A stretch of DNA of 64,000 bases from Pollenia angustigena (lineage: Eukaryota; Arthropoda; Insecta; Diptera; Polleniidae), in NCBI GenBank assembly GCA_930367215.1, contig OV884056.1:89291285-89355284 (forward strand), read 5' to 3'. Every line of letters begins with the position of its first letter. Positions within the stretch are counted from its first letter, which is position 1. The notes beneath the pieces were generated by a model, which saw only the letters and a list, made by a program, of their open reading frames with translations, made no database searches and was not told the DNA's origin. Positions 10,114 through 22,739 of this stretch are shown here, in pieces. The position numbers and the translations under genes are program-made.

Positions 10114-13100
10114 TTGTGTTGTTTCCGATAATTTTAATTATGGGTTTAAAAAAGTTCTTGTTTTACAGTTTTAACTTTGAAGTTTTATTAACATCGTAGA
10201 TGACTTGGAATTTTTAGTTTAGTTTAGGAACCGCAATTGTCTATTAAAATTTTATTAATGATTTTTTTTTTATTTAGATTTTATTGAATTCACAATTCGT
10301 TTTATGACATTTAAGTTCTGACAGTAAAAAGAAATGTATCATAGGATTGTTTTGAAAATATTTACTAACAAAGAAATATAAAAAAGGGTTCAAATAGTTT
10401 TCGGTAAATGGAATCTAAATATAGAAAGTCTGAGTTAATTAATGTTAAAGTACATCCCGATCCATTATTTGCAATGGAATCTTAAGTTAAAAAAAAGCAT
10501 TCTAAAATGTTTTGCTTTCATTTTCAATACTTAAATTTAATTCTCGTTTGAACATCCCAGCCTTGGAAACCTATTTCGCGTTTATAACGCTAGAGCCATC
10601 AATTCGCTGTGGTCAAATACAACACGAATATGGATATAAACAACGGGAGGAAAACAATTAGGAAAAAGTTTTTACAGAGTAAAATCAACTTCATAATCAT
10701 CGTCAAAATTTAAACAGTCATTAGAACTTTCACAAAAGAAACAAACTCAAAGTGTTTTTGCACCGAAAAGAGAGAGGAAAAATAAGTGAAACTTTAAACA
10801 AAAGAAATCTAAAAAAAAAAAAAAAAAAAAAAAAAGGAGCAGCTAAGACATTCGAAATTATTTACTTTTTATCTAAATATTTTTTAAAGTGGGGGAGAAT
10901 TGGTTTTATGTCATTGTGTGAATAGTTATCTCAGACGATTTGTCTGTCTGTCTCCTCGTCTAATGCTCATATTTATATAAAATTCATTGAATGCAGATGT
11001 AAGTTTCTGTATATAATTGTTTGTTCTTCTCTATTTCTATAAATTTGTGTTTTTTTCCGTTTTTATATAATTTTTTTTTATATTCCAATTTGATATTGTG
11101 TTTTTTTTTAGCCAGACAATCACCCAGACAGTCGACAGCATGACTAAATTGCACATATCCACACATGAAAAGATATATTTTTAAATGTATATGGACACAC
11201 ATATGCACTTTTCAATAGAGGGAAAATATTAATCAGGTATGAGGAATGTGGAAAATAAAATGTACGAAGATAATTTTACTTTTTTAAACAATTGTTCCCA
11301 AAAAATTTAAGATCACCTTCCTGAGTTCCAAAACATCATAATACTTTGCAGTCAAAGTCAATAAATAAAATCTCGAACTGCGAATTGAAATGTAGAAAAT
11401 GCTGAAAGGCCTTGTTACCCAGACGTAAATGTTGAGGAAACGCAAACGTTGCCAACATTTATTTAATTTATAAATTTTAGCTTTTGTTATTAATGCGTTT
11501 TTTGTAAAAATGTAAAAAAAGTCGTGTGCGTCGATGAAATGATCTCTTTGTCAATAAACGAAGAAAAATTATAACTTTATGTCCAAACTTACACGAGCGA
11601 ACATTTGAAAAGAAAACATCTGGAATCCTCTTTTGTATTTTAATTCTCGGCCACACAGACGAACATGTTACAGAAAACATTATGTTAGACTCCTTTCATA
11701 CTCAGCAAGTTACTTGCCGACAACAACAAAGTCTGTACAAATTTTTTTTCCTTACCTCGACCTTACCGCTGACGACTACAAACCAAGAGTTGCGCAAGAA
11801 ACTTGCAGAGTGTGAAAGGGGTCTTACTCTTGTTGGTTTTTTGTCAAAAAGCAAAGTGAATGTCAACAAAGAAAATACGAACATAGCGTGTAGCCGAGTA
11901 CCGAACACAAAAACTATCTTCCCAAACCGTAAAATGGCCAAAAACTAAATCTTTCCCTTGCAAATGTTTCCCCGTCTAAATCGAATTCAAAAAGCAAAAT
12001 GAACACCAAAGCCAAGTATTCATTGTGCTTAAAAGATATTCTGCATGGTTTTTGTATGGGGAGTTCCCGGTTAGGAGGAATACTTTCTACCAACAAAAAA
12101 TAAATTAGAGCTTTTATACCTTATGAAACATGGAATTGGTTTTTACTTATTTCTTTAAGAGTTTGTGTAGTTGCAAAAAAAAGAAATTTGTATCGATTAG
12201 GGCTTGTTGACATTCGTCTGGTAATTGATTACCGTTGCCATACTTTTGTATGTGTGAAGAATATTTGTACCTAAAAACCAGCCTTTTTGATATATTTCGT
12301 TTACAAGCATTCACTGTACCATAATAACGTTTTTAGTAAAGCGCACAATTATGCGCTTTTAAAAGCCCGATTTTTTTTTACTGGGTATAAAGTTAAATAG
12401 GAGTTTTCATGTTAACAGTATTTGAAAAAAAATTTTCGAGATTGCACCCTATGCGGGACCAATGGAGAATCATGCTTATGTGTCCATATAAGTATGGATC
12501 TATCTTTGTTTTAAATTTCTTTAAAACCGGTTTGATAGCTTCTGGGAGCCAGAAATTGTCCACCACCTTTCCTCGTGGTCCTATGTTTTGGCTCATTTTC
12601 AAAATGCTTGGTCCTTGTGACAATAAGAACCTACACTTATAAAATTATTACAGTAACTGATTGTGGGTTATTTAATTCGTTTTCCGTACTGTTAAATTTT
12701 AATTAAAATATAGTTATTTTACGAATAATTTTATTTTTTAACATTTATGTTTGTTATTCAAAAAACAAAGTACCAAAAAATTATGTTTTTTCGTTTTGAT
12801 TTTTGTCGGTTGAAATGTATTTTTTTAAAGTAAAAACTATTAAATTTTAAGAATTATGCTGTTTAATAAGTAAAAAATTAAAAAATTAAAGGAAAAATCA
12901 TTTGTTTTAAATGAAATGTAAATGATCCGTTTTTTAAATGAATTTTAATTTGTTTAAAATGAATTTTCGTTTGAATTTAACTACATAATATTTTGAGTGT
13001 ACCGAATTTCATCAAACTATTTTCGAAGTAGCCACCTGTACTTTGCCCACAAGGTAAAATAGACAGACAACGAACATCATTAGAACGACTCAGAAAGTTA

Positions 13101-13274
13101 TCCGGAGTCGATCGGGTCGCTTAATGGCGGGTCTACAAGTGGTAAGTATTTTGACGAAAATGCTTCCCTGATCTAAAACCTTTTTTGTTTGAAAATGTAT
13201 AAAAAAACAATAACAACTTATCATGACAGGGTTGTATTCTTCTAAAAATACGTACGACTTCTGTGATCGTGAAA
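10114..13274. other. upstream region of the zinc finger gene, no further exon resolved
   Basis: Should hold the 5' UTR, promoter and possibly a 5' non-coding exon of the minus-strand gene, but I cannot place them. A run of about 25 A lies at 10811-10835. A single copy of the 1354-1770 repeat type is at 12468-12640. The short frames between 11477 and 12096 have no recognisable product. Confidence 0.4.
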
Positions 13275-13693
13275 TGCTATGTTCACACTTAGATACAAAG
13301 TAATTTTCGCCGATATTACACCATGCTTAGTTTGAAGTAAGTATATATGTTCAAGGGATGAAATGATTTAGTTTTATTTAGTGGTGTGTGTATAAGAATT
13401 TAAAAATTTCTACTGAAGTTGTCTTTTTAACCATTTAAAATCTTGTCTAAAGCTATTACCACACTTATTTAATATTTTACCAAAAAAGCGTAACCACTAC
13501 TTTCGTAAAAAGTAAGTGTAATTAAACATGGTCTTAATGTCGCAAAATAAGACTATTTATGCGGCTAGACATAGCAAACAACTTTTTTAAAATATGTTTT
13601 TGTAAGATGTGGTATCAAAATGTAAATAAATATTGGAATAAAATTTTTGTTTCTATGTTACTTGTCAAATATTTGCCTAGTGTGATCGTAGCT
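13275..13693. repeat. TIR MITE(s) with TCACACT-type ends
   Basis: GCTATGTTCACACTTAG at 13275 and AGCTATTACCACACTTAT near 13450 are both inverted relative to CTAGTGTGATCGTAGCT at 13677-13693. The inner pair (about 13450-13693) continues into AATATTT...AC matches. The ends resemble those of the 1811-5312 element. Confidence 0.5.
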
Positions 13694-13702
13694 AAAAAGT
13701 AT

Positions 13703-14186
13703 CAGCCGTATTCATAACAAAAAGTAAGCCACGTTTGTACACTACGTACAACGAGCTGCTTACTAGAATGCCGATTAAGCTTAGCAGCTTGTTGGCACAG
13801 AGTTAATTCATAACGAACTTTTCTCCATCTGCCAACTTTTAATAAATCAACTCTGAATTTGTATGATGCCATATCGTATTACTCGAAAATGCAACACGTT
13901 TTGCATTAATCATCGCTGAATTTGTAATTTTTTTTGTTTTTCCCTTTATATACTATGTATAAAAATTTTAAAAAGTTTTTTATATTAAAATAAATTAAGT
14001 AAAAGACAGTTGATTAAAAAAACCAACAAAATTGTTTGACATTAAACGGCAGTTTTTCACAAGTTGGCAAACGTTTGGCAGCTCGTTTAGCAAGAGTTTA
14101 GCAAATCGTTAGCCAGAGTTTGGTTGGTGTATTATGAATAAACTTTTTGCTAACTTTATGCCAAATTTTCATTATGAATACGGCTG
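13703..14186. repeat. TIR MITE with CAGCCGTATTCATAA ends
   Basis: CAGCCGTATTCATAA at 13703 is the complement of TTATGAATACGGCTG ending at 14186. TAT precedes it and TAT follows it, a possible 3-bp target duplication. The interior has no gene. Confidence 0.65.
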
Positions 14187-15714
14187 TATGTTTTTTTATT
14201 TTATGTATCATTTGAGTTTTATCTCAACAAAAAGCTCTTGTCATGGTCCAAGTAGTTCTGCTGGAAACGCCTGCTTATTTTTTGCAGAGTTGTGTTTTCT
14301 ACATGAAATTGCATTTTGTACTAATGCTTTTGATCTTGATATCTTTATCATTTTTTACACAAGCAAAATGTTTGTTTTTGTTCTATTGTTGAATTGTTGT
14401 AGTTGTGTGCAGACCTACTAATTGGGCCATGGCTCCAGTATGGCGCCCACAATATAAGAGTTCTGCTTATTTAATATTTTTACTTTCGCGAAACCTACTA
14501 CGGACCCCTAGGCATCAATAGTCCTTGAAATTAATAGCCGGACAACCCATTATTTCAGTTGAAGGTATTGACAATTTGGTCTGATCTACATTTGACCTCA
14601 AAAGAGAAGCAGTTAAGACAAACACTGCTTTTAATAAACATTTTTTTTTGTACAGTCCATAAAGTACAAAATTTGTATTTATTAACTTAAATTGTACCAA
14701 AAATTTTACCAAAGTACCAATATTTTACATTCTTGTGCCACTCAATTATTCTCTGCTGTAATTGTGTTAGTCTATTTTGCATCGTTGTTGTGTAAGTGTA
14801 TGTATGTTTGCGAGTGTGTGTGTATTCTGCAGTCCTTTAGTCTGTCAGGTGAATGTTCATTTTGTTTCAATATGCGCTCTCCAAATTCACCTCTCCCACC
14901 CTCTTTAAAACATGTTCTATTTCTAAAAGTCTTGATTTAGTCAAATGCATTTAGTAGTATTTGAACTACAACAAAAACTAATAAAAAAAAATTGTAATAG
15001 AATAAAATATTGTAAATTTTCTACTACTAACTACGATTATTTTTTTTTATTCCTGCGCTTTTCTATTCACATGCATTTTATTTTAGAAAATACAACAAAA
15101 ACAACTAAAAGTGCAACAAAAATACGACTAGAACAAAAACAAAAAATCTATGTAAATGTTTATAGAAATTGTAGTGGTGATGATGATTTTGTGTGTTAGT
15201 AGTGAGTGGTTGTTGGAATTTAGAATTATTTTATTTAGGTTTATGACTAAATTGACCTTGAAAAATGATGTTAGAAATTTAGACGAAAAAAAAAATTTTG
15301 AAATAATAAAAACAAAAACTATGACCATTTATTTTTATTGAAATTTATACATGGCAGCAGACTTAAGCTATTGAATCATTTTGTTGACTGAATAATATTT
15401 ATTCAAAGTTTTTTTCGGTATTTAGTTTTTAAATACCGATGTATGTATTTTATTATGGAAAAGTTATTTAATACTCGTGTTTTATTGAGACATGAAATTA
15501 ACTTTCATATTGATGTTTTTTTTTTAATTTAGAATTTTCTGCTGAATTCCTTAAATTAAATAAATGCCAACATAATAAGATAGTTTAGGGTTTCAAGGAT
15601 ATTTCGGAAACAAGTTGGTCTGGGGGCCATATGAAATTATGGACCGTAAGAATATTCAGGCGGGTGACACTGTGAAGTCTGATTTTTGATTTTCGGTCTG
15701 CGGGCGGAGGATCG
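14187..15714. other. AT-rich DNA, nothing recognised
   Basis: Several short chance frames exist, but none has codon character or motifs of a gene. Confidence 0.4.
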
Positions 15715-16735
15715 TGACAAAATCAAATTTTCATATTGCACCACCAATTACATATATATAATTTGGACGATTTTTTCTTAATAATGATCGCCATGGTCCA
15801 ATTTAGATTTATACGAAAATAAAATTTTGCACCGCCCACTTTACGCCCACTTTTTTCAAATTACCTAAAATCAGAAAACGGCTCCATCGATTTGACAAAT
15901 TTTTTTGTCACATGTTCGTATTAATCCAATTTACGTTTTCATCGAAAGAAAAATTTACCACGCCTACTTTTACTTCCACTTTTTCTATTAAGCGCATAAC
16001 TTGAGAATGGCTTGACCGATTTGGACGATTTTTTCTTTAAAATGATTGCCATGGTCCAACTTAGGTTTTTGAAAGAAAATTTTGCCCCGCCCACTTTAAC
16101 GCCCACCTTTTTTCGAATAACCTAAAATCAGAAAACGGCTCCATCGATTTGAAAATTTCTCTTTCACATGTTTGTATTAACCCATTTTAAATTTTCATCG
16201 AAAGAAAAATGTACCACGCCTACTTTTACGTCCACTTTTTCTATTAAGCGCATAACTTGAGAATGGCTTGACCGGTTTGGACGATTTTTTCTTTAAAATG
16301 ATTGCCATGGTCCAACTTAGGTTTTTGAAAGAAAATTTTGCCCCGCCCACTTTAACGCCCACTTTTTTCGAATAACCTAAAATCAGAAAACGGCTCCATC
16401 GATTAGACAAATTTTTCTTTCAAATGTTCGTATTAATCCATTTTACGTTTTCATCGAAAGAAAAATGTACCACGCCTACTTTTACGTCCACTTTTTCTAT
16501 TAAGCGCATAACTTGAGAACGGCTTGACCGATTTGGACGATTTTTTCTTTAAAATGATTGCCATGGTCCAACTTAGGTTTTTACGGAAAGAAAATTTTGC
16601 GCCGCCCACTTTAACGCCCACTTTTTTCGATTTACCTAAAATCAGAAATAGGCTCCATCGATTTGACTAATTTTTCTTTCAACTGTTCGTATCTTTTTAA
16701 CGGATTTTAAAAATCGAGCGCAAACATTTTTCCTT
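15715..16735. repeat. tandem array, about 257-bp unit, 3-4 copies
   Basis: The marker CTCCATCGATT occurs at 15882, 16139, 16394 and 16653 (spacings 257, 255, 259). Each unit also carries GCGCATAACTTGAGAA, ATTGCCATGGTCCAA and GCCCACTTTAACGCCCAC. The copies are near identical in the middle and more diverged at both edges. Confidence 0.85.
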
Positions 16736-18315
16736 ATTTGGACAGGTCAACGTCTATCGGGTCAGCTAGAATAAAATAAATTCAAAATAATATAGACAGG
16801 AAGAATGAGAAAAATTAATTATAAACCAACTTTTAACGAAACTAAAGCCGACATAAACGATTTAAAATCGGTTTGTTTTCAAAATCGTACTCCATTACAT
16901 TCTTGTATACCTTGAATTGATATTATTACGGGTAAGACTTTTGAGTGTTTATAATTCGTTTTCGCTTAACAGTTTTATTTAAATAAAATCTTTAGCTTTT
17001 CTAAAATCTTTGGATGAAGTTTCCTGATGATCTGGCCTAAGCAACCAGTGAAATGCGGATAGGAATAGCTTATCCCACCAACAATTAGGCCCCTATTATG
17101 GTTTACAACTCAGTTGAGTTGTAATTTCTTAATTTTTGTATTATGGCTTGCAACTTTGTGGTGAACAAAAATTAAAACTGATCACAACCAGTTGTCTTAA
17201 TTACAACTCAACCGAGTTGAGTTGTAAACCGTAATAGGTGCCTTAATTTCAGTTTTTTTATAGTAAGAATTGGGAATTTAGCATATTAAAACTAAATATT
17301 ATTAATGAATATTTGTTGACTCCCCAGAAAACCTTTGATAATATTTAGATTCGGGTTTTGATTTTAACAAAAGCATGTCCATCATATGTGTCATAGTGTG
17401 AATAAAGACTGTAGGTAATGTTAAATTAGGTTTAGGTTTAGATTCCTGGCTCACAAAGTATTATGGAATACGGAAGACTTGTGTGATAGTGTAGACTTTC
17501 CTTTAACGCTATGTGATGTCAAAACTGGATTATCCAATTGCAAATTGTTGAAGACGCGCCATTTGGGATTGCTTCATAAATTTTGTATGAGCATGCAAAT
17601 TTTTGACAGATAGGAAACGCTAGATGTGCTGATATATATCTTATTAGAAACAACGTATTTGAAGTCCTCTCCAACATAAAAATGCTGCAACGGCACATGG
17701 TGTACGCTAAGAAACTTAAATCTTTTTGTTAAGGGAAGCAGCAGACGATAAGCCAAGGCATTGTTTGACTTCACCTCACTGTGACTGTGAGCAAAAGCCT
17801 GTGGCCAAAAAGAAAAAAAGTGCCTAAGTTGACTTAAGCTAAATTTAAGTTAATTGCAACTTTGAGATCGTCAGGTTTAAAAGTACACATGGGCAAAGTT
17901 TTAATTATTTTAAAAGTTTTTCCAGGAAGCAATAGCAAAAAGGAATTTTTCTTATCTCTTTTATATGTGCAATTACATTTGAAATAAAAACTTAACTTCA
18001 ATAGCGACCAGTGACATAAGGAATATTTAACAGTAAAAACTTAGGACATGTTTACATAGTAATAAAATGTATTTATTACAACTTTGTTAACTCAAAATAT
18101 TATAAAAGTCATCGTGGCGATTTGCAATTTTTGTTGCTGCAATTTTTTTAAATTCTAATTCTGCTTTGAAATTGCAGAATGTTGCAAAGTTAGTATTTTC
18201 ATGTTGTCTTTCCTCTCCTTTATATTTTATATATAAATACAAATACATCTACAGCCAACGTCAAGTTAAGTGAGAATTACAAAACAAAACAGAATTGCAG
18301 AGTACATGATACTAA
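16736..18315. other. non-coding DNA with one hairpin
   Basis: Apart from the hairpin at 17086-17243 I see no feature. The frame at 17574-17774 on the minus strand has no recognisable product. Confidence 0.4.
17086..17243. repeat. 158-bp hairpin MITE
   Basis: Arms GGTTTACAACTCAGTTGAGT near 17100 and their complement ending near 17240 are nearly perfect, and the outer parts (CCCCTATTATGG / CCGTAATAGGTG) also pair. The arms contain a smaller palindrome, so the folded form would be branched. Confidence 0.7.
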
Positions 18316-18454
18316 CAGCCTGTTCGTCGATTTCGAAAGTTAACGTTCGCATAGAAAATTACATTTAAAACAAAAACACATTTTAGAATTTTGTTTTTGT
18401 TTCAAATATAATTTTCTATGCGAACGTTAACGTTCGAAATTGACGAACAGGCTG
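18316..18454. repeat. 139-bp hairpin MITE, AACAGGCTG-end family, copy 1
   Basis: Ends CAGCCTGTTCGTCGATTTCG and the complementary CGAAATTGACGAACAGGCTG, with arms of about 60 bp. A diverged relative lies at 61109-61249. Confidence 0.75.
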
Positions 18455-18811
18455 TAAGTACCTCTCCCCAATCTTCTTACCTCTCTAACCAATAATCCAA
18501 AGAATTGCTGCAACAGAAATTGCAAGTCTTTACGATGACAAACTCTCTTCATGTATAAGAAAAGAGAACAAAAATCTGTTGTAAGTATTTACATGTTTAC
18601 ACGGATGGTATATGTTAAATATTAGACGGCTGAGTTAAACACAAAAAAGCTGATGGTTCAAGTTCTACAATATCTACAAAAACAACACGAAAATGTCTTA
18701 AGTTGATTTTAGGTGTTTTTGAAATTGTATAAATATGTTAATGCCTTCAATCTATTCTGTTAGTGCTGCCAATGTTTAAAAGTATTTATGAATACATAAG
18801 TTTCATAAATA

Positions 18812-20365
18812 CCCAGCGGGAAAAAGAAGGAGTACGGAGGCCTTCTAGAAGGCCTCTGTACCCCTTCTTTTGGATAAACAAGGCCTTCTCGCTCCATTCC
18901 ATACTCATATCTTTTTTACACGCGTTGTCATTGCGGAGAAGGCCTTCCACTTTCCTTTCTTTCGCCAGAGCTTCTTAAAGGCATTCAAATAAATGGCTCT
19001 TAGAAGGCTTTCCAGATAATGACTGTCAAAAGGCCTTAGAAAAAAGGTTATCTTGAAGGGGTTTTAAGAAAGGTATGCTAAAAGGCCTTTCAATTAATGG
19101 CTCATAAAAGGCCTTTCAGACCATCCTTCTACAAATGCTTTTGATTAAAGGTCATATTGAAGGGCTATCAGTCTAAAACATTAAGGAATATTTCCTTACA
19201 AATGAAATTAGAAGACTGAATAGGTTTCATGTACATATTAGATCTCCAATATAGAAAATGAAACAACACCTAACTTTTTAAATAGTATGTATACCTATTT
19301 TACAAACGTATGTTTATATATTTTATTAAACTTATTGTAGTTTAATAACACATGTGATATTTTTTTATTGAAATAATCAAATTTGCTAAATATTGTAAAA
19401 TAGATTGTAAATAAAAGTATATAATAAAAAGAAAAACTTTTAAGCACAAGTACCTATTAGAGTTGTGTCGTTCCGGAACGACCTAGTTCCATTGAACGAT
19501 TACCTAAAAGGAACGATGCGGACTTTTTCAATAGTTAATTTTTTGTCGTTCCTCGTTCCGCAATCCATTGGATGATCGCATGTATTTTTGTAGGGTTATT
19601 TTTTGTGTATTGATCAATGTTGCCGACTTTTGTGTATTTTTGTCGTGGCATTTAAAAAAATTCTAATTAAATCAATTACTAATGTGATCCAAAGCAATTT
19701 ATTTTAGCAATATGCCACTGATTATTATTTGTCATTTTTTTTACAAACATTTTAAAATATATGTACATAATTCTTATGCAGGTAGTTGTTACGCCACAAC
19801 ATAAAAACAAACAATAACAAATATTTGATTGTTGACGTTTTAACAAACGACAGAGAAGTTTTTTCGTTCCTCATTCATTCATTGTTCAAAGTAAAAAGCG
19901 GAATGATGAACGAAAGGAACGACCTAGTTCCTTTGATCTTTCGGATTGGTCGGAACGATTCCACAAAAGGAACGATTTTGCCCAACTCTAGTACCTATCT
20001 TCCTTAAAGAACAAAACTCAACTAAAATGATTTACATTATAGTTTTTATTTTGTATTTAATATGTACCTACTTTGTTACTTTGTTTTTATAACGGGATCT
20101 GAATTCTTTCGCTTTGGCAAAAAAAAAACAAAACAAATAATTTTACTCTTTCTCTTTTCAACTTCAACTAAAATGATTTACAACATACCTTTGTTACTTT
20201 GTTTTTGTAAAGGGATCTGAACTCTTTTGCTTTTGCTTGTGCGAAAAAAAACAAAAAATGTTACTCCTTCTTTTCTCGCTTCTTTTTACGTAAGAATAGT
20301 AATTAAATCAAAAAAATTTTTAAGCAGGCCTGAAGTAAGAAGGTCTTCTGAGTTTTCCCGCTGGG
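18812..20365. mobile_element. TIR element with CCCAGCGGGAAAA ends
   Basis: CCCAGCGGGAAAAAGAAGG at 18812 pairs with CTTCTGAGTTTTCCCGCTGGG ends at 20345-20365. The left part has several AGGCCTT repeats, and 20015-20260 has a duplicated 130-bp block with GATCTGAA. A hAT-type MITE is nested at 19458-19990. No transposase frame. Confidence 0.6.
19458..19990. mobile_element. hAT-type MITE with perfect 8-bp target duplication
   Basis: Flanked by GTACCTAT on both sides (19450-19457 and 19991-19998). The ends are TAGAGTTG and CAACTCTA, and GGAACGACCTAGTTCC-type repeats lie near both ends. The 8-bp duplication and the short TIR are hAT hallmarks. Confidence 0.88.
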
Positions 20366-20416
20366 TAGTTAAAAACAGAGACCTTCAAACACATACATAG
20401 ACATATTTTGATATTA

Positions 20417-20518
20417 GTGCCGGTTCACACACGTCAAGCTTGACTCTTTAAGTCTTAAGTTTTTAGGATAGAGGGCAAAAGACTTGACGAGTCAAACTTG
20501 ACGTGTGTGAACCAGTAC
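20417..20518. repeat. hairpin MITE, GTGCCGGTTCACACACG family, copy 1
   Basis: Left arm GTGCCGGTTCACACACGTCA, right arm its near complement ending in GTGTGTGAACCAGTAC. A longer copy is at 41835-41976. Confidence 0.75.
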
Positions 20519-21092
20519 TTATAAGTGAAAATAGAGAGCAATATAAGCTGTGTGGCCAAAAGACTTTTATTAAAATATTTAATTGGTAGAATTCTCGTTA
20601 ATAATAAGTGTAAAAGAAATCAACGATTTTAGCAAATGGGAATCTAAAGACCTCTTGGGATCCGTGACAGATTTCGTCTTTTTATGAAAATATAAAGACA
20701 CAGCACGAAATGGCAATATTTAATGCAATCAACAAGCATTAATCCCACCTTCCTGTGTAAAAGCTCAAGCGAGGCAGGTGTGTTTAATATTTGAGCACGC
20801 GTAGGTGTAGTTTTGCGGGTCTCTGGCTTATAATATAAACATTTACCGACCGCTTGTCAAATTTAGTACCCGCATTCTCTCCTACTTAATACATTTTACT
20901 TTTACATAATATGATTTTTTTTCATTCTACATAATTTTTTGACATGTCGTAATACATGAATTACCATGCAAACATGCCTTAAAAAAACTATAACCGCAGA
21001 GAAGTGACAATTATATTGGAAGAGGAGTCAAACAACCAAGATATTTGCTCAACTTTATTTGACATTTCTTTGTTTTAGTGTTTGACAAATTC

Positions 21093-21665
21093 AACCATGG
21101 AGAGGTACGCGAAAATGGGCCTTCAAATAAAAATGCATGTCGTACACTTCAAATGTGTCAACAATCGCAAGAACTGTGCGCAAATTTCAGCAAACTGGGA
21201 ACGGAGGAAACGTAAAAACACCTGTGCATGCTCGCCCAATACGTTCTAGGCTGGAGGCGTCATTGGGCCGTACTTCTTGAAAAATAAGGTCGGCCAAGCA
21301 GTTACAGTGAATGTTGTTCGCTATCGCAATATTATAACGGACATCTTGTGACCAGAAATTGAGGATATGAACCTGGACGATACGTGGTCCGAACAGGAGA
21401 TGCCACTTGCCACCGTTAGACTTCTTTCTTTCCGAATATTTAAAGGAAAAAGTGAACGTCACTAAGCCAAGAACAATTCAAGAGCTATAGATTGAGGTAA
21501 TTCGGCACATTAACGATATTGAACCTCAGTTATGTTTTAAAATCATAGAAAATAAAGACTATCGGATAGAGGTATGCCAATAAATCGGTGGCGGCGAGTA
21601 TATGGCCGATATTTTGTTTCACACAAAATTGTCAAAGGTACATCTCTACGTTTTGGTTGGACCAC
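21093..21665 (+). pseudogene. mariner-like transposase remnant, heavily decayed
   Basis: Fragments in shifting frames resemble mariner/Tc-type transposase: an N-terminal MERYAKM, IGPYFLKNKVGQAVTVN, VRYRNIITDIL, DLDDTW and a C-terminal RGGxMADILF-like end. Stops and deletions are numerous, and the catalytic region is largely missing. It ends at GGTTGGACCAC (21655-21665), the complement of GTGGTCCAACC that begins the related remnant at 63239. Confidence 0.7.
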
Positions 21666-22739
21666 CCTTAAGAAACTTCATTATTCAGAAACTATCAACC
21701 TATTGTGAATAAAATTGAAAAGTTTTTGCCTCGAAATTTTTCTTTTTTTAATAAATTTTCTAGAGAAAATGGCACAAATTTCAAGGGAAATTTTATTAAG
21801 ACATTTTTTAGGTACCCCCAATTTCACCAAGTTCAGCTAAAAGGAAAGGAGATTAAATTACACTTAAATGCAAACCAAAAGCAGTGCTTTAAAATCAATT
21901 TATAATAAGGAAGAGCTTCATTGTACAAAAGTTCACCATAGGGAAGTTCGACTGTATTACAGAATGTTTAAAGAGGTTAAAACAAATCAATGGCTGTCTT
22001 ACATGCAGTTCTTTCCATACTTCAAATTAAGCGATTTTAATTTTAAATAGTCATAATATCATAATTATGGCCTGCTTAAAGTGTGCCTAATTGTCAATCA
22101 AAGAAAAAAGCATAAAATTGGCACAATTGTAATTTTTTTACCATCCTAAAACTTTTCCTCATTTTGCTATTTTGAAAAAAAAAAACATTTGGAAAACACA
22201 CAGAATAAAAATTGATTTCAATTAAAAATTTGTGATATTAATTAAAAAATTAATTAAATTTGCAACAGTTAACAAATTAATAGTATCAATTAAATATTTT
22301 TTGACATTAACAACATTTTCTGCATTAAAATTGTTGATATAAGTAAAAGTGTGAACTAAGCGCCATATTTAATTAATTTAAAGATTAAATTTAAGTTCAA
22401 AAGTACTTTATACTAAAAAAAGGGACTAGACTAGCGTAAAATACCGCGTTCAAAGTAGAAAAACTGTAATTTCTTTCACTTCTTAATTTGTCATTGGCCA
22501 AAAAAAACTGTTGCTTTTACTTTTAATTCATTAATTGTAAGCAGTCGCTGTCAAACTACCACAAAAAGCAAAGAGGTGTACCCAAACTTTCGTTTTTGGT
22601 TTCGACTGCAGTTTTTTAAACCCTGGTCTAGACTCTAGACTGAACACTGAACAAACAAAACACACTTAAAAATAAAAAACCAAGGGAAACAAGAAATGTG
22701 TTTGGCGAACTCTGCTCTAAAAGCAATATTTTATGTATT
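21666..22739. other. AT-rich DNA, nothing recognised
   Basis: The small open frames 21705-22050 show no known motif. Confidence 0.35.

Noticed and set aside
10811..10835. A-run as the tail of a retrotransposed element
   Set aside because: No retroelement or target duplication is visible next to it.
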